A stretch of 34,542 nucleotides of DNA from Fibrobacter sp. (lineage in GTDB: Bacteria; Fibrobacterota; Fibrobacteria; Fibrobacterales; Fibrobacteraceae), in the NCBI GenBank assembly GCA_017503015.1, contig JAFVTX010000060.1, positions 1-34,542 on the forward strand, in the 5' to 3' direction. The notes under the pieces were generated by a model. It was given only the letters and a program-made list of their open reading frames with translations. It was not told the DNA's origin and made no database searches. This document shows positions 1-7,800 of this stretch, piece by piece (the first letter of the stretch is position 1; the number at the start of each line of letters is the position of its first letter). A program made the translations under genes and the position numbers.

Positions 1-1
1 A

Positions 2-43
2 GGCTAGTAATGAGTTGTCAGTTATGAGTTGTGAATTCTAATA
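2..43. repeat. Degenerate heptamer array (TATGAGT family)
   Basis: Six consecutive 7-nt units can be read in one phase: GGCTAGT, AATGAGT, TGTCAGT, TATGAGT, TGTGAAT, TCTAATA. Most end in AGT. The array may extend beyond the left window edge. The same unit family recurs at 15274-15343 and, on the opposite strand, at 18300-18334. No gene is visible here. Confidence 0.6.
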
Positions 44-90
44 ATCGCGCCTTTGGTGCCAAATTAAAGGACTTCCCCGCCCCCTCTTCT

Positions 91-120
91 GTCATCCTCG
101 CGAAGGCGAGGATCTTTTTT
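91..120 (+). terminator. Hairpin with T-run, also a REP-like palindrome
   Basis: An 8-bp stem ATCCTCGC/GCGAGGAT (94-101 and 106-113) with loop GAAG is followed by C and six T on the plus strand, the form of an intrinsic terminator for a gene left of the window. The hairpin sits in a TGTCAT...ATCT frame that is shared with the palindrome at 4026-4046, so it may be a dispersed repeat used as a terminator. Confidence 0.65.
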
Positions 121-158
121 GTATCTTTAGAGGGAACAAAATAGCACAGGAGCATAGT

Positions 159-293
159 ATGTCCGATTGGCTGTTCAAATCATGGATCAAGGTTTCCGTC
201 GTGACGGTCATCCTTTTCTTTTTTTATCACCTTTTCATCTCCCTGAAACTGGAACAGGAAGATTTCAAGAACAATTCCAACGACCAAGAGTAG
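159..293 (+). CDS. Small single-pass membrane protein, 44 aa
   Basis: A short open frame starts at ATG 159, with AGGAG at 149-153 as a well-placed ribosome binding site. The product is 44 residues. Residues about 10-29 form one hydrophobic segment rich in Val, Ile, Leu and Phe (KVSVVTVILFFFYHLFISLK), preceded by a short basic stretch and followed by an acidic, polar tail ending NDQE. This predicts one membrane helix with a short tail. The stop lies 9 nt before the DUF2334 gene, so the two are probably co-translated. I recognise no family. It could anchor or partner the enzymes encoded downstream, which is inference. Confidence 0.65.
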   Translation: MSDWLFKSWIKVSVVTVILFFFYHLFISLKLEQEDFKNNSNDQE

Positions 294-302
294 GCTCACC
301 TT

Positions 303-1073
303 ATGGAACAAAACAAGGACATTGCCGACATCCAGGCCGCCGAAGCGGTATTCCACAAGAAGAAAAAGTTCATTTTGTGCTACCACAGCTTTAGCGTCAT
401 GAATTTCAAAAAGGCCCGTGTGCAAATTCGCAAGATTGCAGAAGCCGCAGGCTCTCCCATCAGCATCGCCGTGGTGCCCGCCTTTGGCGCCGCTCCGGAA
501 TCGGAAGCCGAAGAATTCCGTGAAGAACTGGAAAAGTTCGTGCAGGAAGGCTACGAAATCATGCTCCACGGGGCACGTCACCGGGCAGACCTTTCCCTGA
601 AGCGCAGCCTCCAGGGCAAGCTCGCCCTGCTGATTTCCAACAACGAGGCCGAATTTGCCGGTCTCAACGAACGGCTCACCCAGGCGCTTCTCAAGCGTAG
701 CCTCGCCCTGTGGAAGGCCCACGGCACAGGCAAGCCCTCCGGATTCATTCCGCCCATCTGGTTCGGGAACAAGTTCCTCAAGCAGCAGGCCCTGGAAATC
801 TTCGACTACTACGAAGACTACCACGGCATCTACAAGAAGATCGGCGACAAGATCAAGAAAACCTATTCCAAGACCCTCAGCTTTTCCATTATTCCAAACG
901 CGCTCCTGGGTCTTGCCCAGACCTACGCCTGCCTCCGGATGCTCCTGCCGGGCGGCACCCACCGTCTGGTGTTCCACGAAAAGGATTTCAGGACCATCGG
1001 CGAGAAACGCATCTTGAACATGGTGCGCTACACCTCCACCATGCGCGAAAAAATCATGTACAAGGATCTGTAA
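303..1073 (+). CDS. DUF2334-like polysaccharide deacetylase-fold protein
   Basis: The 256-residue protein resembles the DUF2334 branch of the polysaccharide deacetylase superfamily. Near residue 25 it has CYHSFS, at about 55 SIAVVPAFG, and at about 80-97 EGYEIMLHGARHRAD, where the HGxxH-like element matches the metal-binding strand of these (beta/alpha) barrels. No signal peptide is visible, so it appears cytoplasmic or associated with the membrane peptide upstream. It is the second gene of a tight plus-strand set with an acyl-CoA synthetase 24 nt downstream. The deacetylase fold is known for the family. The substrate is unknown, and a sugar or acyl-sugar is only a guess. Confidence 0.75.
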   Translation: MEQNKDIADIQAAEAVFHKKKKFILCYHSFSVMNFKKARVQIRKIAEAAGSPISIAVVPAFGAAPESEAEEFREELEKFVQEGYEIMLHGARHRADLSLKRSLQGKLALLISNNEAEFAGLNERLTQALLKRSLALWKAHGTGKPSGFIPPIWFGNKFLKQQALEIFDYYEDYHGIYKKIGDKIKKTYSKTLSFSIIPNALLGLAQTYACLRMLLPGGTHRLVFHEKDFRTIGEKRILNMVRYTSTMREKIMYKDL

Positions 1074-1097
1074 GGTCAGAATCTCGGGAATCAAGAT

Positions 1098-2831
1098 ATG
1101 ATGCTCAACAAGTTTCTCTCCCGGACGGAATACAGTTCTTACGACGACCTTTACAAGAACTTCAAGATTTCCATTCCGGAAAATTTCAACTTTGCCTACG
1201 ATGTGGTAGATGAATACGCCAAGGAAGAACCCAAGCGCGAAGCCCTAGTCTGGTGTGACGACGAAGACGAAAGTCACATCTTCACTTTCAAGGATTTGTC
1301 GCTAGCCTCCCAACGCACGGCCAACTTCTTGGTAGAACAGGGAATCGTCAAGGGCGACCGGGTGATGCTCATCCTCCGCCGCCGTTACGAATTCTGGTTT
1401 TTCCTCTTGGCGCTGCACCGCATTGGCGCCATCGCCATCCCGGCCACCAACATGCTGGCCGCCGAAGACCTGGAATACCGTTTCAAGGCTGCCGACGTGA
1501 AAATGGTGGTGACCTACGACGAGCCCACCCTCCAAAAAGAGGTGGACAAGGCAAAATCCAAGTGCCCCTCCGTAGAAAAGCTGGTGACCGTGGGCCAGAC
1601 CGCCCGCCAGAACTGGATCAGTTTCTACGACGACTACGAAATCTTCCCGGCCAGTTTCCCACGGCCCACGGGAAACGCCGCCACCCATAACGACGACATC
1701 ATGGTGGTGTACTTTACCAGCGGCACAAGTTCCAACCCCAAGATGGTGGCCCACACCTACACCTACCCTCTGGGACACATCGTCACCGCCAAGTACTGGC
1801 AGCACGTGATTGAGGGAGGCCGCCACCTGACGGTTGCCGAAACCGGCTGGGCCAAGGCCCTCTGGGGAAAAATCTACGGCCAGTGGATTGCAGGCTCTGC
1901 CGTGTTCACCTACGACATGAAGGTATTCATTCCGGGAAAGCTCCTGGAGAAAATGGCCGAATACAAGGTCACTACCTTCTGCGCACCGCCCACCGTGTAC
2001 CGCTACATTCTGCACCACGGCCTTTCCAAGTACGACCTTTCCAGCCTCAAGTACTGCACTACCGCAGGCGAGGCGCTGAACCTGGACATCTACAACCAGT
2101 TCTTCGAGCAGACAGGCATCCGACTGCAAGAAGGTTACGGCCAGACGGAACTGACCCTCACCACCGGAAACTTCGGATGGGATATCCCGAAGCCGGGCTC
2201 CATCGGCAAGCCTTCGCCGGGCTACCGCATGGAAATCGTCAACGCCGAAGGTGACCCCTGCGGCGTAGATGAAGTGGGCGAACTGATTATCCAGATTGAC
2301 CAGGGCAAGCCCTTCGGCATGTTCGGCGGCTACTACCGCGACGAAGAACGTACAGAGAAAGTGTTCGCAGGCGGAGTTTACCACACCGGCGACACCGCCA
2401 CCCGGGACAAGGACGGTTATTTCTGGTTCGTGGGCCGCACCGACGACCTGATCAAGAGCTCCGGATACCGTATCAGCCCCTTCGAAGTAGAAGAAGTGCT
2501 CCACAAGCACCCCGCCGTGCTGGAAGTGGCCGTCACGGGCATCGAGGACAAGGACCGTGGCCAGGCCGTGAAGGCAACCATCGTGCTCCAGAAGGGCTAC
2601 GAGGCCTCCAAGGAACTGTCCAAGGAAATCCAGCTTTTCGCAAAGAAGATTGCCGCCAGCTACAAGAGCCCACGCATTATCGACTTCGTGACGGAGCTGC
2701 CCAAGACCATCAGCGGAAAGATCCGCCGGGCCACCATCCGCGACAAGGATGCTTCGGCACAGGCCGCTGAAAAAGCCGAAGCACAGGCTGGCGAAAGCAC
2801 CGAAACCTCGTCCGAAAAATCAGAAAACTAA
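1098..2831 (+). CDS. AMP-forming acyl-CoA synthetase
   Basis: This 577-residue enzyme belongs to the ANL adenylating superfamily and should activate a carboxylate to acyl-AMP and then acyl-CoA. The phosphate-binding loop YFTSGTSSNPK is near residue 205, the acyl-binding A5 motif GYGQTELT near 345, the ATP/ribose motif YHTGD near 430, the hinge GRTDDLIKSSGYRISP near 445-460, and the C-terminal PKTISGKIRR with catalytic Lys near 540. Length and motifs fit the medium-chain/acetyl synthetase group (ACSM-like). A low-complexity Ala/Glu/Ser tail of about 25 residues follows. Two adjacent ATG codons (1098 and 1101) make the exact start uncertain. An MFS carrier follows 21 nt later, suggesting that imported acid is the substrate. 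Confidence 0.9.
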   Translation: MMLNKFLSRTEYSSYDDLYKNFKISIPENFNFAYDVVDEYAKEEPKREALVWCDDEDESHIFTFKDLSLASQRTANFLVEQGIVKGDRVMLILRRRYEFWFFLLALHRIGAIAIPATNMLAAEDLEYRFKAADVKMVVTYDEPTLQKEVDKAKSKCPSVEKLVTVGQTARQNWISFYDDYEIFPASFPRPTGNAATHNDDIMVVYFTSGTSSNPKMVAHTYTYPLGHIVTAKYWQHVIEGGRHLTVAETGWAKALWGKIYGQWIAGSAVFTYDMKVFIPGKLLEKMAEYKVTTFCAPPTVYRYILHHGLSKYDLSSLKYCTTAGEALNLDIYNQFFEQTGIRLQEGYGQTELTLTTGNFGWDIPKPGSIGKPSPGYRMEIVNAEGDPCGVDEVGELIIQIDQGKPFGMFGGYYRDEERTEKVFAGGVYHTGDTATRDKDGYFWFVGRTDDLIKSSGYRISPFEVEEVLHKHPAVLEVAVTGIEDKDRGQAVKATIVLQKGYEASKELSKEIQLFAKKIAASYKSPRIIDFVTELPKTISGKIRRATIRDKDASAQAAEKAEAQAGESTETSSEKSEN

Positions 2832-2852
2832 CGGCATTCCCGGAGGTATGTC

Positions 2853-4019
2853 ATGAGTAACCGCGTCCTCAACATCCTCGTTCCGGGAATCGGGCTCCCC
2901 CTTTCCCTGGGTACCGTCTATAACTACTCCCAGTACTCCGTCAACATCATGGAGTGCTTCGGCATTTCAAAGTTCCAGGCGGACATCGGGTTCACCCTGA
3001 TTATCTTCTTCTTGGGGATGTGCGCCGCTACCTTCGGGCGCATGGTGGAACTGAACCCGAAACGGATGTCGGTGGTTTCCACCACCTTGTTCGCCATCGG
3101 CATGTTCACCCTCTTTGCCGCCACCAAGTTCGGTATACTCCCGCTGTACTACATCGGCTGCTCCTTCATGGGGGCGGGCACAGGCATCGGCTACGTGTGC
3201 CCCATCAAGCAGTTGCTTTCCAACTTCAGCGACCACAAGGGCCTGGCCTCGGGCCTTGCCATCACGGGCTTTGGGGCAGGCAAGTTCGTGGCCGCCCCCG
3301 CTATCGAGTACCTGCTGGCAAACTTTGAACTCCCCTACCTGTTCCTGATTCTCGGATGCGCCTTCTTGACGGTCATGTCCGTATGTTCCTGGCTATTCAG
3401 GCCCAATCCCGCCTTTATCATGACCAAGAAGACGGCCATCCCATTCAAGGACTTGGTTCACACCAAGTTCCTCACCATGGAATACGTGTCCATCTGGGTC
3501 ATGTTCTGCATCAACATTTCCTGCGGACTTGCCCTGATTGCCCAGGAAAAGAGCCTGCTGAAATACCTGGGCTTCAAGGAAATCGCCCTCATCATGGCCC
3601 TTACCGCCGTGTTCAACGTGCTGGGCCGTTTCGGCATGAGCACCCTCTCCGACTATATCGGCAGAAAGGGCGCCTACCACTACGTTTGCTCCCTCAGTAT
3701 CTTGGCGGCGTTCCTCTGCTATACAGAGCAGGCCTGGCTTGCCATTTGCGGTATCATGATGGTGGAATTCGCCTACGGTGGAAACTTCTCCGTGCTGCCG
3801 AGCCTTTTGGCCAAGCGCTTCGGAACCTCCTGCGTTTCCACGGTTCACGCCATGACACTATCCGGCTGGGGAATCGCGGGCATCATCGGTCCTACCCTCG
3901 GAAACATCTTTACAGGGAACAACCTGTTCCTGGTGCTAGGCGGGCTTTACCTGTTCGGATTCACCATGATGGAAATCTTCGTGAAGAAGGATTCCCACCA
4001 AGAAATCAAAGGTGTGTAA
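2853..4019 (+). CDS. MFS transporter, oxalate/formate antiporter (OxlT)-like
   Basis: The 388-residue protein has about 12 hydrophobic segments and the glycine-rich pattern of OxlT-type major facilitator carriers: GCSFMGAGTGIGYVCPIKQ near residue 105, GLASGLAITGFGAGKF near 130 and GWGIAGIIGPTLG near 345. It sits in the inner membrane and probably moves small carboxylates. GGAGG at 2841-2845 precedes ATG 2853, and the synthetase stop is 21 nt upstream, so the two are likely co-transcribed. The substrate cannot be read from sequence; the neighbouring acyl-CoA synthetase favours a monocarboxylate or dicarboxylate. Confidence 0.85.
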   Translation: MSNRVLNILVPGIGLPLSLGTVYNYSQYSVNIMECFGISKFQADIGFTLIIFFLGMCAATFGRMVELNPKRMSVVSTTLFAIGMFTLFAATKFGILPLYYIGCSFMGAGTGIGYVCPIKQLLSNFSDHKGLASGLAITGFGAGKFVAAPAIEYLLANFELPYLFLILGCAFLTVMSVCSWLFRPNPAFIMTKKTAIPFKDLVHTKFLTMEYVSIWVMFCINISCGLALIAQEKSLLKYLGFKEIALIMALTAVFNVLGRFGMSTLSDYIGRKGAYHYVCSLSILAAFLCYTEQAWLAICGIMMVEFAYGGNFSVLPSLLAKRFGTSCVSTVHAMTLSGWGIAGIIGPTLGNIFTGNNLFLVLGGLYLFGFTMMEIFVKKDSHQEIKGV

Positions 4020-4025
4020 AAGGAG

Positions 4026-4046
4026 ATGCCCGACCAGGTCGGGCAT
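4026..4046. terminator. Palindrome between convergent genes, REP-like
   Basis: ATGCCCGA/TCGGGCAT form an 8-bp stem around CCAGG, between the MFS gene (+) and hemL (-). On the minus strand it reads TGTCATGCCCGA...TCGGGCATCT and is followed by CTCCTTTT, so it could terminate hemL transcription. The flanks match those of the hairpin at 91-113. Confidence 0.55.
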
Positions 4047-4066
4047 GACAACGCCAACGATAAATC

Positions 4067-5353
4067 CTATAGGCTCTTGAAAACTTTCCTGGCGGCATCG
4101 ACGGTTCGGTCGATGTCGTTTTCTGTATGGGCGGCACTCACGAAGATGGCCTCGAACTGGCTAGGCGCCAGATAAATTCCCTGGTCCAGCATGCCCAAGA
4201 AATACCTGCGGAACAGTTCCAGGTCGGATTTTTGCACGTCGGCAAAACACGTGACCGGACCTTCGGTAAAGAAGATACAGCCCATAGAGCCTACCTGGTT
4301 TGTAGAAATGGCGAGCCCTGCAGAGGCGGCTGCGTCCTTGAGGCCTTCAAGCAGGCGCTTGGTCATCGATTCCGCATGCACGTAGTATTCGGGATGGGAG
4401 TTCAATTCTCGCATGGTGGCAAGACCTGCCGCCATGGCCACCGGGTTCCCAGAAAGGGTTCCAGCCTGGTAGATTCCACCCAAGGGCGCAATCTGCTGCA
4501 TCACGTCCAGACGGCCACCGTAGGCACCTACCGGCATGCCTCCGCCGATAATCTTTCCGAAGGTGGTCAGGTCCGGCTTGATGCCGTACAGCCCCTGGGC
4601 GCAGTGGATTCCTACACGGAATCCCGTCATCACCTCGTCCACAATCAAAAGGGCGCCGTGTTTCTTGGTCTCTTCGGAAAGGGTCTGCAAGAATTCCGGC
4701 TTGGCAGGCACAACCCCCATGTTTCCGGCCACAGGCTCCACGATCACGCCGGCGATTTCGTCGCCAATCTTGTCGAACAGTTCCTTCACTCCCGCCACAT
4801 CGTTGTACTGTAGCGTCAAGGTGTACTTGGCCAGGTCGGCGGGTACCCCCTTGCTGCTGGGCTTGCCCGTGGTAAGCATTCCCGAACCAGCCTTGATGAG
4901 TAGGCTATCGCTATGGCCGTGATAACAGCCCTCGAACTTCACAATCTTGTCACGACCGGTAAACCCTCGGGCCGCACGGATAGCGCTCATGGTGGCCTCG
5001 GTCCCGCTGTTCACCATGCGAATCATTTCCACGCTGGGCACAAGGCTCATCACCAGCTTGGCCAGTTCCGATTCCAGGCCGCAGGGCGCCCCGAAACTGA
5101 GACCGTTCTGGGCCGTTTCTGCCACCGCCTTGATAACCGCGTCGTGGGCGTGTCCCAAAAGCATGGGGCCCCAGCTGCCCACGTAATCGATGTAGTCGTT
5201 TCCGTCCACGTCGTAGATGTGGCTTCCCTTGGCGCGGGCAATAAAAGGAGGTGTGGCCCCCACGTTGCTGTATGCACGGACGGGGCTGTTCACACCGCCG
5301 GGCATCAGGGTCTTGGCTTCGGTAAAAAGTTTTTCGCTAATGGAGTGGTTCAT
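4067..5353 (-). CDS. hemL: Glutamate-1-semialdehyde 2,1-aminomutase
   Basis: This PLP enzyme converts glutamate-1-semialdehyde to 5-aminolevulinate, the last step of the C5 route into tetrapyrroles. The N-terminus ([13 protein letters not shown]), the cofactor loop [25 protein letters not shown] split over residues 120-145, and [19 protein letters not shown] with the PLP lysine near residue 265 are diagnostic. I start at ATG 5353 (428 residues) because [10 protein letters not shown] aligns with known starts and GGTGG lies just upstream; TTG 5362 and GTG 5359 are in-frame alternatives. HemB, the next enzyme of the pathway, is encoded at 5854-6819 on the same strand. A terminator-like hairpin lies about 18 nt upstream of the start. 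Confidence 0.96.
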   Translation of the reverse strand: MNHSISEKLFTEAKTLMPGGVNSPVRAYSNVGATPPFIARAKGSHIYDVDGNDYIDYVGSWGPMLLGHAHDAVIKAVAETAQNGLSFGAPCGLESELAKLVMSLVPSVEMIRMVNSGTEATMSAIRAARGFTGRDKIVKFEGCYHGHSDSLLIKAGSGMLTTGKPSSKGVPADLAKYTLTLQYNDVAGVKELFDKIGDEIAGVIVEPVAGNMGVVPAKPEFLQTLSEETKKHGALLIVDEVMTGFRVGIHCAQGLYGIKPDLTTFGKIIGGGMPVGAYGGRLDVMQQIAPLGGIYQAGTLSGNPVAMAAGLATMRELNSHPEYYVHAESMTKRLLEGLKDAAASAGLAISTNQVGSMGCIFFTEGPVTCFADVQKSDLELFRRYFLGMLDQGIYLAPSQFEAIFVSAAHTENDIDRTVDAARKVFKSL

Positions 5354-5370
5354 AGCCACCAAAATAGAAA

Positions 5371-5397
5371 ATCCGACCCAGAGGGCCGGACTTTTTT
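5371..5397 (-). terminator. Terminator or attenuator hairpin just upstream of hemL
   Basis: On the minus strand TCCGGCCC and GGGTCGGA pair over 8 bp (with one G.U) around a 3-nt loop, followed by TTTTCTATTTT. On the plus strand that wobble is an A.C mismatch, so the fold favours minus-strand RNA. It follows the lipoprotein stop (5421) and ends only about 18 nt before hemL ATG 5353. Confidence 0.6.
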
Positions 5398-5420
5398 AAG
5401 CATACCTGTTTTACAAACGA

Positions 5421-5741
5421 TTATTCGGCAGACATCTTATTGAAGTTTTCGCAACCTGCTTCGGCCATTTTCTTCAGGTCATCAGCTGTAAGTTCTCCGG
5501 CATCTTCTTCCGTGTTATTCTCGGGGAAGTCGGAATAGGTAATGAGAATCTTGTCGCCTTCAAGTTTCCAAGTCGTTTCATTAGTGCCATAGCCAGGAAC
5601 CGTCTGCACCATCGTTGCAGAGTTTTCTCCCGTCTTGACTTCGCACTTGGGGTCGGAACCACCAGCGGAGGAAGAGTCATCGCCACAAGCGGTGAAGATA
5701 GCGGCAGCGCCGAGAGCGGCAAGAAGCATGAGTTTTTTCAT
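5421..5741 (-). CDS. Small secreted lipoprotein, 106 aa
   Basis: The N-terminus MKKLMLLAALGAAAIFTAC is a lipoprotein signal peptide with a lipobox ending at Cys19. The mature chain begins CGDDSSSAGG. The following 80 residues are acidic and polar, with two further Cys (near residues 33 and 98) that could pair. I recognise no domain. The Asp-Asp after the lipid-bearing Cys would be an inner-membrane retention signal in E. coli, but that rule may not hold here. It lies between hemB and hemL on the same strand, with its own promoter-like sequence upstream and a hairpin downstream, so it looks like a separate unit rather than a haem gene. Confidence 0.8.
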   Translation of the reverse strand: MKKLMLLAALGAAAIFTACGDDSSSAGGSDPKCEVKTGENSATMVQTVPGYGTNETTWKLEGDKILITYSDFPENNTEEDAGELTADDLKKMAEAGCENFNKMSAE

Positions 5742-5759
5742 TTTTTTTCTCCATTGAAC

Positions 5760-5773
5760 GCAAATAAATTTGC
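5760..5773. promoter_or_regulatory. 14-bp palindrome in the lipoprotein leader
   Basis: GCAAAT and ATTTGC flank a central AA between the promoter-like elements and the start codon of the lipoprotein gene. It could be an operator or a leader hairpin. There is no direct support beyond symmetry and position. Confidence 0.3.
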
Positions 5774-5795
5774 TTTGTTAAAATGTTGTAATCAA

Positions 5796-5823
5796 TTTAT
5801 ATTTTTTTTTGCACTAATAACAA
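5796..5823 (-). promoter_or_regulatory. Promoter-like elements for the lipoprotein gene
   Basis: On the minus strand TTGTTA (5823-5818) is followed after 16 nt by TATAAA (5801-5796), about 55 nt upstream of the lipoprotein start. The spacer contains an A9 tract. The match to a sigma-70-type promoter is fair, not experimental. Confidence 0.45.
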
Positions 5824-5853
5824 ATCAACACACAAAAAATCGTAAAAAGAAAA

Positions 5854-6819
5854 TTACAACAAACCCTTCTCCAGAGCTTCCTTGGCGTGGTAGGTGATGA
5901 TAATGTCGGCGCCCGCCCGCTTGAATGCAAGCAGGTTTTCACGAATGATGGCATCTTCGTCGATAAGGCCAAGGTTTGCGGCAGCCTTCACCATGGCGTA
6001 TTCACCGCTCACGTTGTAAACGGCCACCGGCACATCGCTGATTTCGGCGGTCTGGCGGAGCACATCCAAGAAGGCAAGACCCGGTTTCACCATCACAATG
6101 TCTGCACCTTCTTCCAGGTCCAATTCCACTTCGCGCAAGGCCTCACGACCGTTACGCACATCCATCTGGTAGCCCTTGCGGTTGCCGCACTGGGGAGCAG
6201 AACCGGCCGCCTCGCGGAAGGGTCCGTAATAGGCGCTGGCAAATTTCGCGCTGTAAGACATGATCGGAGTGTTCTTGAAACCGTTCTCGTCCAGCTTTTC
6301 GCGGATAGCCGCCACGCGGCCGTCCATCATGTCGCTGGGTGCCACCATGTCGGCACCGGCAATGGCATGAGACAGGGCGGTTTTCGCCAAAAGCTCCAGG
6401 GTAGCGTCGTTATCCACTTCGCCGTCCTTCAAGATGCCGCAATGACCGTGGCTCATGTATTCGCAGAGGCACACGTCGGTAATCACGTACAACTCAGGGA
6501 ATCTCGCCTTCAAGGCCCGGACCGCGCGCTGGATAATACCGTCATCGTCGTAGGCGGCGCTCGCCATTTCGTCTTTCATGTCGGGAATGCCGAAAAGCAA
6601 GATAGACTTGAGCCCAAGGGCAGCATAGCCGTCCACCTCTTTCAGAAGTTCGTCGATGGAAAAACGGAACTGTCCCGGCATAGACGGAATTTCTTCCTTG
6701 ATTCCGGAACCTTCCTTTACAAACAGGGGGTACACCAGGGAAGCCGGATTCACGGCGGTTTCGGCAACCATGTTTCTGATGGTTTCGTTCTTGCGCAGAC
6801 GACGGGGACGTTTAATCAT
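5854..6819 (-). CDS. hemB: Porphobilinogen synthase (5-aminolevulinate dehydratase)
   Basis: The enzyme condenses two 5-aminolevulinate molecules to porphobilinogen in the cytoplasm. It has 321 residues, the usual length. The zinc-site cysteines are present as DVCLCEYMSHGHCG (CxC-x7-C) near residues 115-128, so this is a zinc-type enzyme. The two Schiff-base lysines lie in YSAKFASAYYGPF (about residue 195) and MVKPGLAFLDVL (about 247). AGGAG lies 7 nt before ATG 6819. The gene follows a radical SAM gene by 94 nt, where TATATT (6858-6853) might act as a -10 element without a clear -35. HemL is encoded further downstream on the same strand; hemA and hemC are not in the window. Confidence 0.97.
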   Translation of the reverse strand: MIKRPRRLRKNETIRNMVAETAVNPASLVYPLFVKEGSGIKEEIPSMPGQFRFSIDELLKEVDGYAALGLKSILLFGIPDMKDEMASAAYDDDGIIQRAVRALKARFPELYVITDVCLCEYMSHGHCGILKDGEVDNDATLELLAKTALSHAIAGADMVAPSDMMDGRVAAIREKLDENGFKNTPIMSYSAKFASAYYGPFREAAGSAPQCGNRKGYQMDVRNGREALREVELDLEEGADIVMVKPGLAFLDVLRQTAEISDVPVAVYNVSGEYAMVKAAANLGLIDEDAIIRENLLAFKRAGADIIITYHAKEALEKGLL

Positions 6820-6913
6820 AACGGACTCCTAGTGATATTCTTTGCTAAAGATAATATAACAAAACCCTATCGCTTCATGCACGAACCCGTTTTTCTACCC
6901 AACAAAAAGGACT

Positions 6914-7729
6914 TTACCACCTTAATCTCGGATTCGGACAATGGTCCTCGTGACCGTCAGGCCAGACCCACACCTCGTCGGCAAAAGGGCACTCCAGCGA
7001 TTTTCCGTCACAATCCTTACCGGATACGGCACAGGAGCCGCCTCGGACTTCGAAATACAGACTTCCTTCGCAACGGACCTCATCGGAATGTAACACACCC
7101 CGCAACCGTTCCAAGGCACCTTCGGGCAAAGAAAACCTTTCCCGCAATTCTCGTGACGCACAGCCCAAAAACACCACCGGATTCCACTTGATCCGACTAA
7201 TGCCGACTCGTTCCGTCCATCGCAAAAGTTCCGGCGCGAAATCCGCATTTTCCCGATGGAGCGTCACCTGCAATGAAACAGTGGCCACAGCCTGCGAACT
7301 ATCGCCCTCCAGCAACAGCCTACGAACATCCAGCAGTTTTTCCACATTGGCTTTCCACTCGTCTTCGGGCAATCCACCCGTCTCGTAAGAAAGGGTACTC
7401 ACCTTGATGTCGCTGCAGGCAAGTAGCAGGCTTTCCAGTCTTTCGTCACTTCCCCACTTTTTAGGAAAACTCCCGTTGGTAGTCAAGTTCAAAGGAATCC
7501 CGCGACTCATGCACAATTCCAGCAATTCTTCGAAATGGGAATAAAGTAAAGGTTCCCCCATAGTGGAGGGAATCACCTCCCGCACACCTGCATATTTTTC
7601 AATGGAACGCAGTACCACTTCTACGGGCATCTCACCAAAGCCGGAGGGCCCTCCCCGCTGGTTCAAAAAGCACAGCGGGCAGTGTAAATTACAAGTGTCC
7701 GGATTGGTCAGTAAAGTCAGACGGCGCAT
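6914..7729 (-). CDS. Radical SAM protein with cysteine-rich C-terminus
   Basis: The 271-residue protein starts MRRLTLLTNPDTCNLHCPLC, whose CxxxCxxC (Cys13, 17, 20) is the radical SAM iron-sulfur motif. STMGEPLLYSHFEELLELC (about residues 55-75) is the GE-type SAM-binding strand. The last 45 residues contain four Cys (SCAVSGKDCDG, LECPF, DHCPNP), which could hold an auxiliary cluster as in SPASM/twitch domains, although the spacing is not canonical. The role is unknown; such proteins modify peptides or mature enzymes. The entire spacer upstream of its start (7731-7800) is a heptamer array, and I see no good ribosome binding site. hemB lies 94 nt downstream on the same strand, but a haem role is not evident. 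Confidence 0.8.
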   Translation of the reverse strand: MRRLTLLTNPDTCNLHCPLCFLNQRGGPSGFGEMPVEVVLRSIEKYAGVREVIPSTMGEPLLYSHFEELLELCMSRGIPLNLTTNGSFPKKWGSDERLESLLLACSDIKVSTLSYETGGLPEDEWKANVEKLLDVRRLLLEGDSSQAVATVSLQVTLHRENADFAPELLRWTERVGISRIKWNPVVFLGCASRELRERFSLPEGALERLRGVLHSDEVRCEGSLYFEVRGGSCAVSGKDCDGKSLECPFADEVWVWPDGHEDHCPNPRLRW

Positions 7730-7730
7730 G

Positions 7731-7800
7731 GGATAATTCTGATTTCTGACTCCAGATTTCGGAGTTATAATTCCGAACTCCGAAATCCAAATTCTGAATT
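7731..7800. repeat. Heptamer array filling a whole intergenic spacer
   Basis: Ten 7-nt units read in one phase without a break (for example TCTGATT, TCTGACT, TCGGAGT, CCGAACT, CCGAAAT, CTGAATT). The array runs from the start of the radical SAM gene to the TAA stop of the flavoprotein gene. Its centre is also a 10-bp inverted repeat (7756-7765 with 7777-7786, loop 11), so the transcript can fold into a hairpin. Confidence 0.75.

Noticed and set aside
5887-7191. A 434-codon open frame on the plus strand across hemB and the radical SAM gene
   Set aside because: It lies antisense to hemB, whose catalytic motifs are intact, and shows no protein-like domains. Such frames arise from the codon bias of the true gene.
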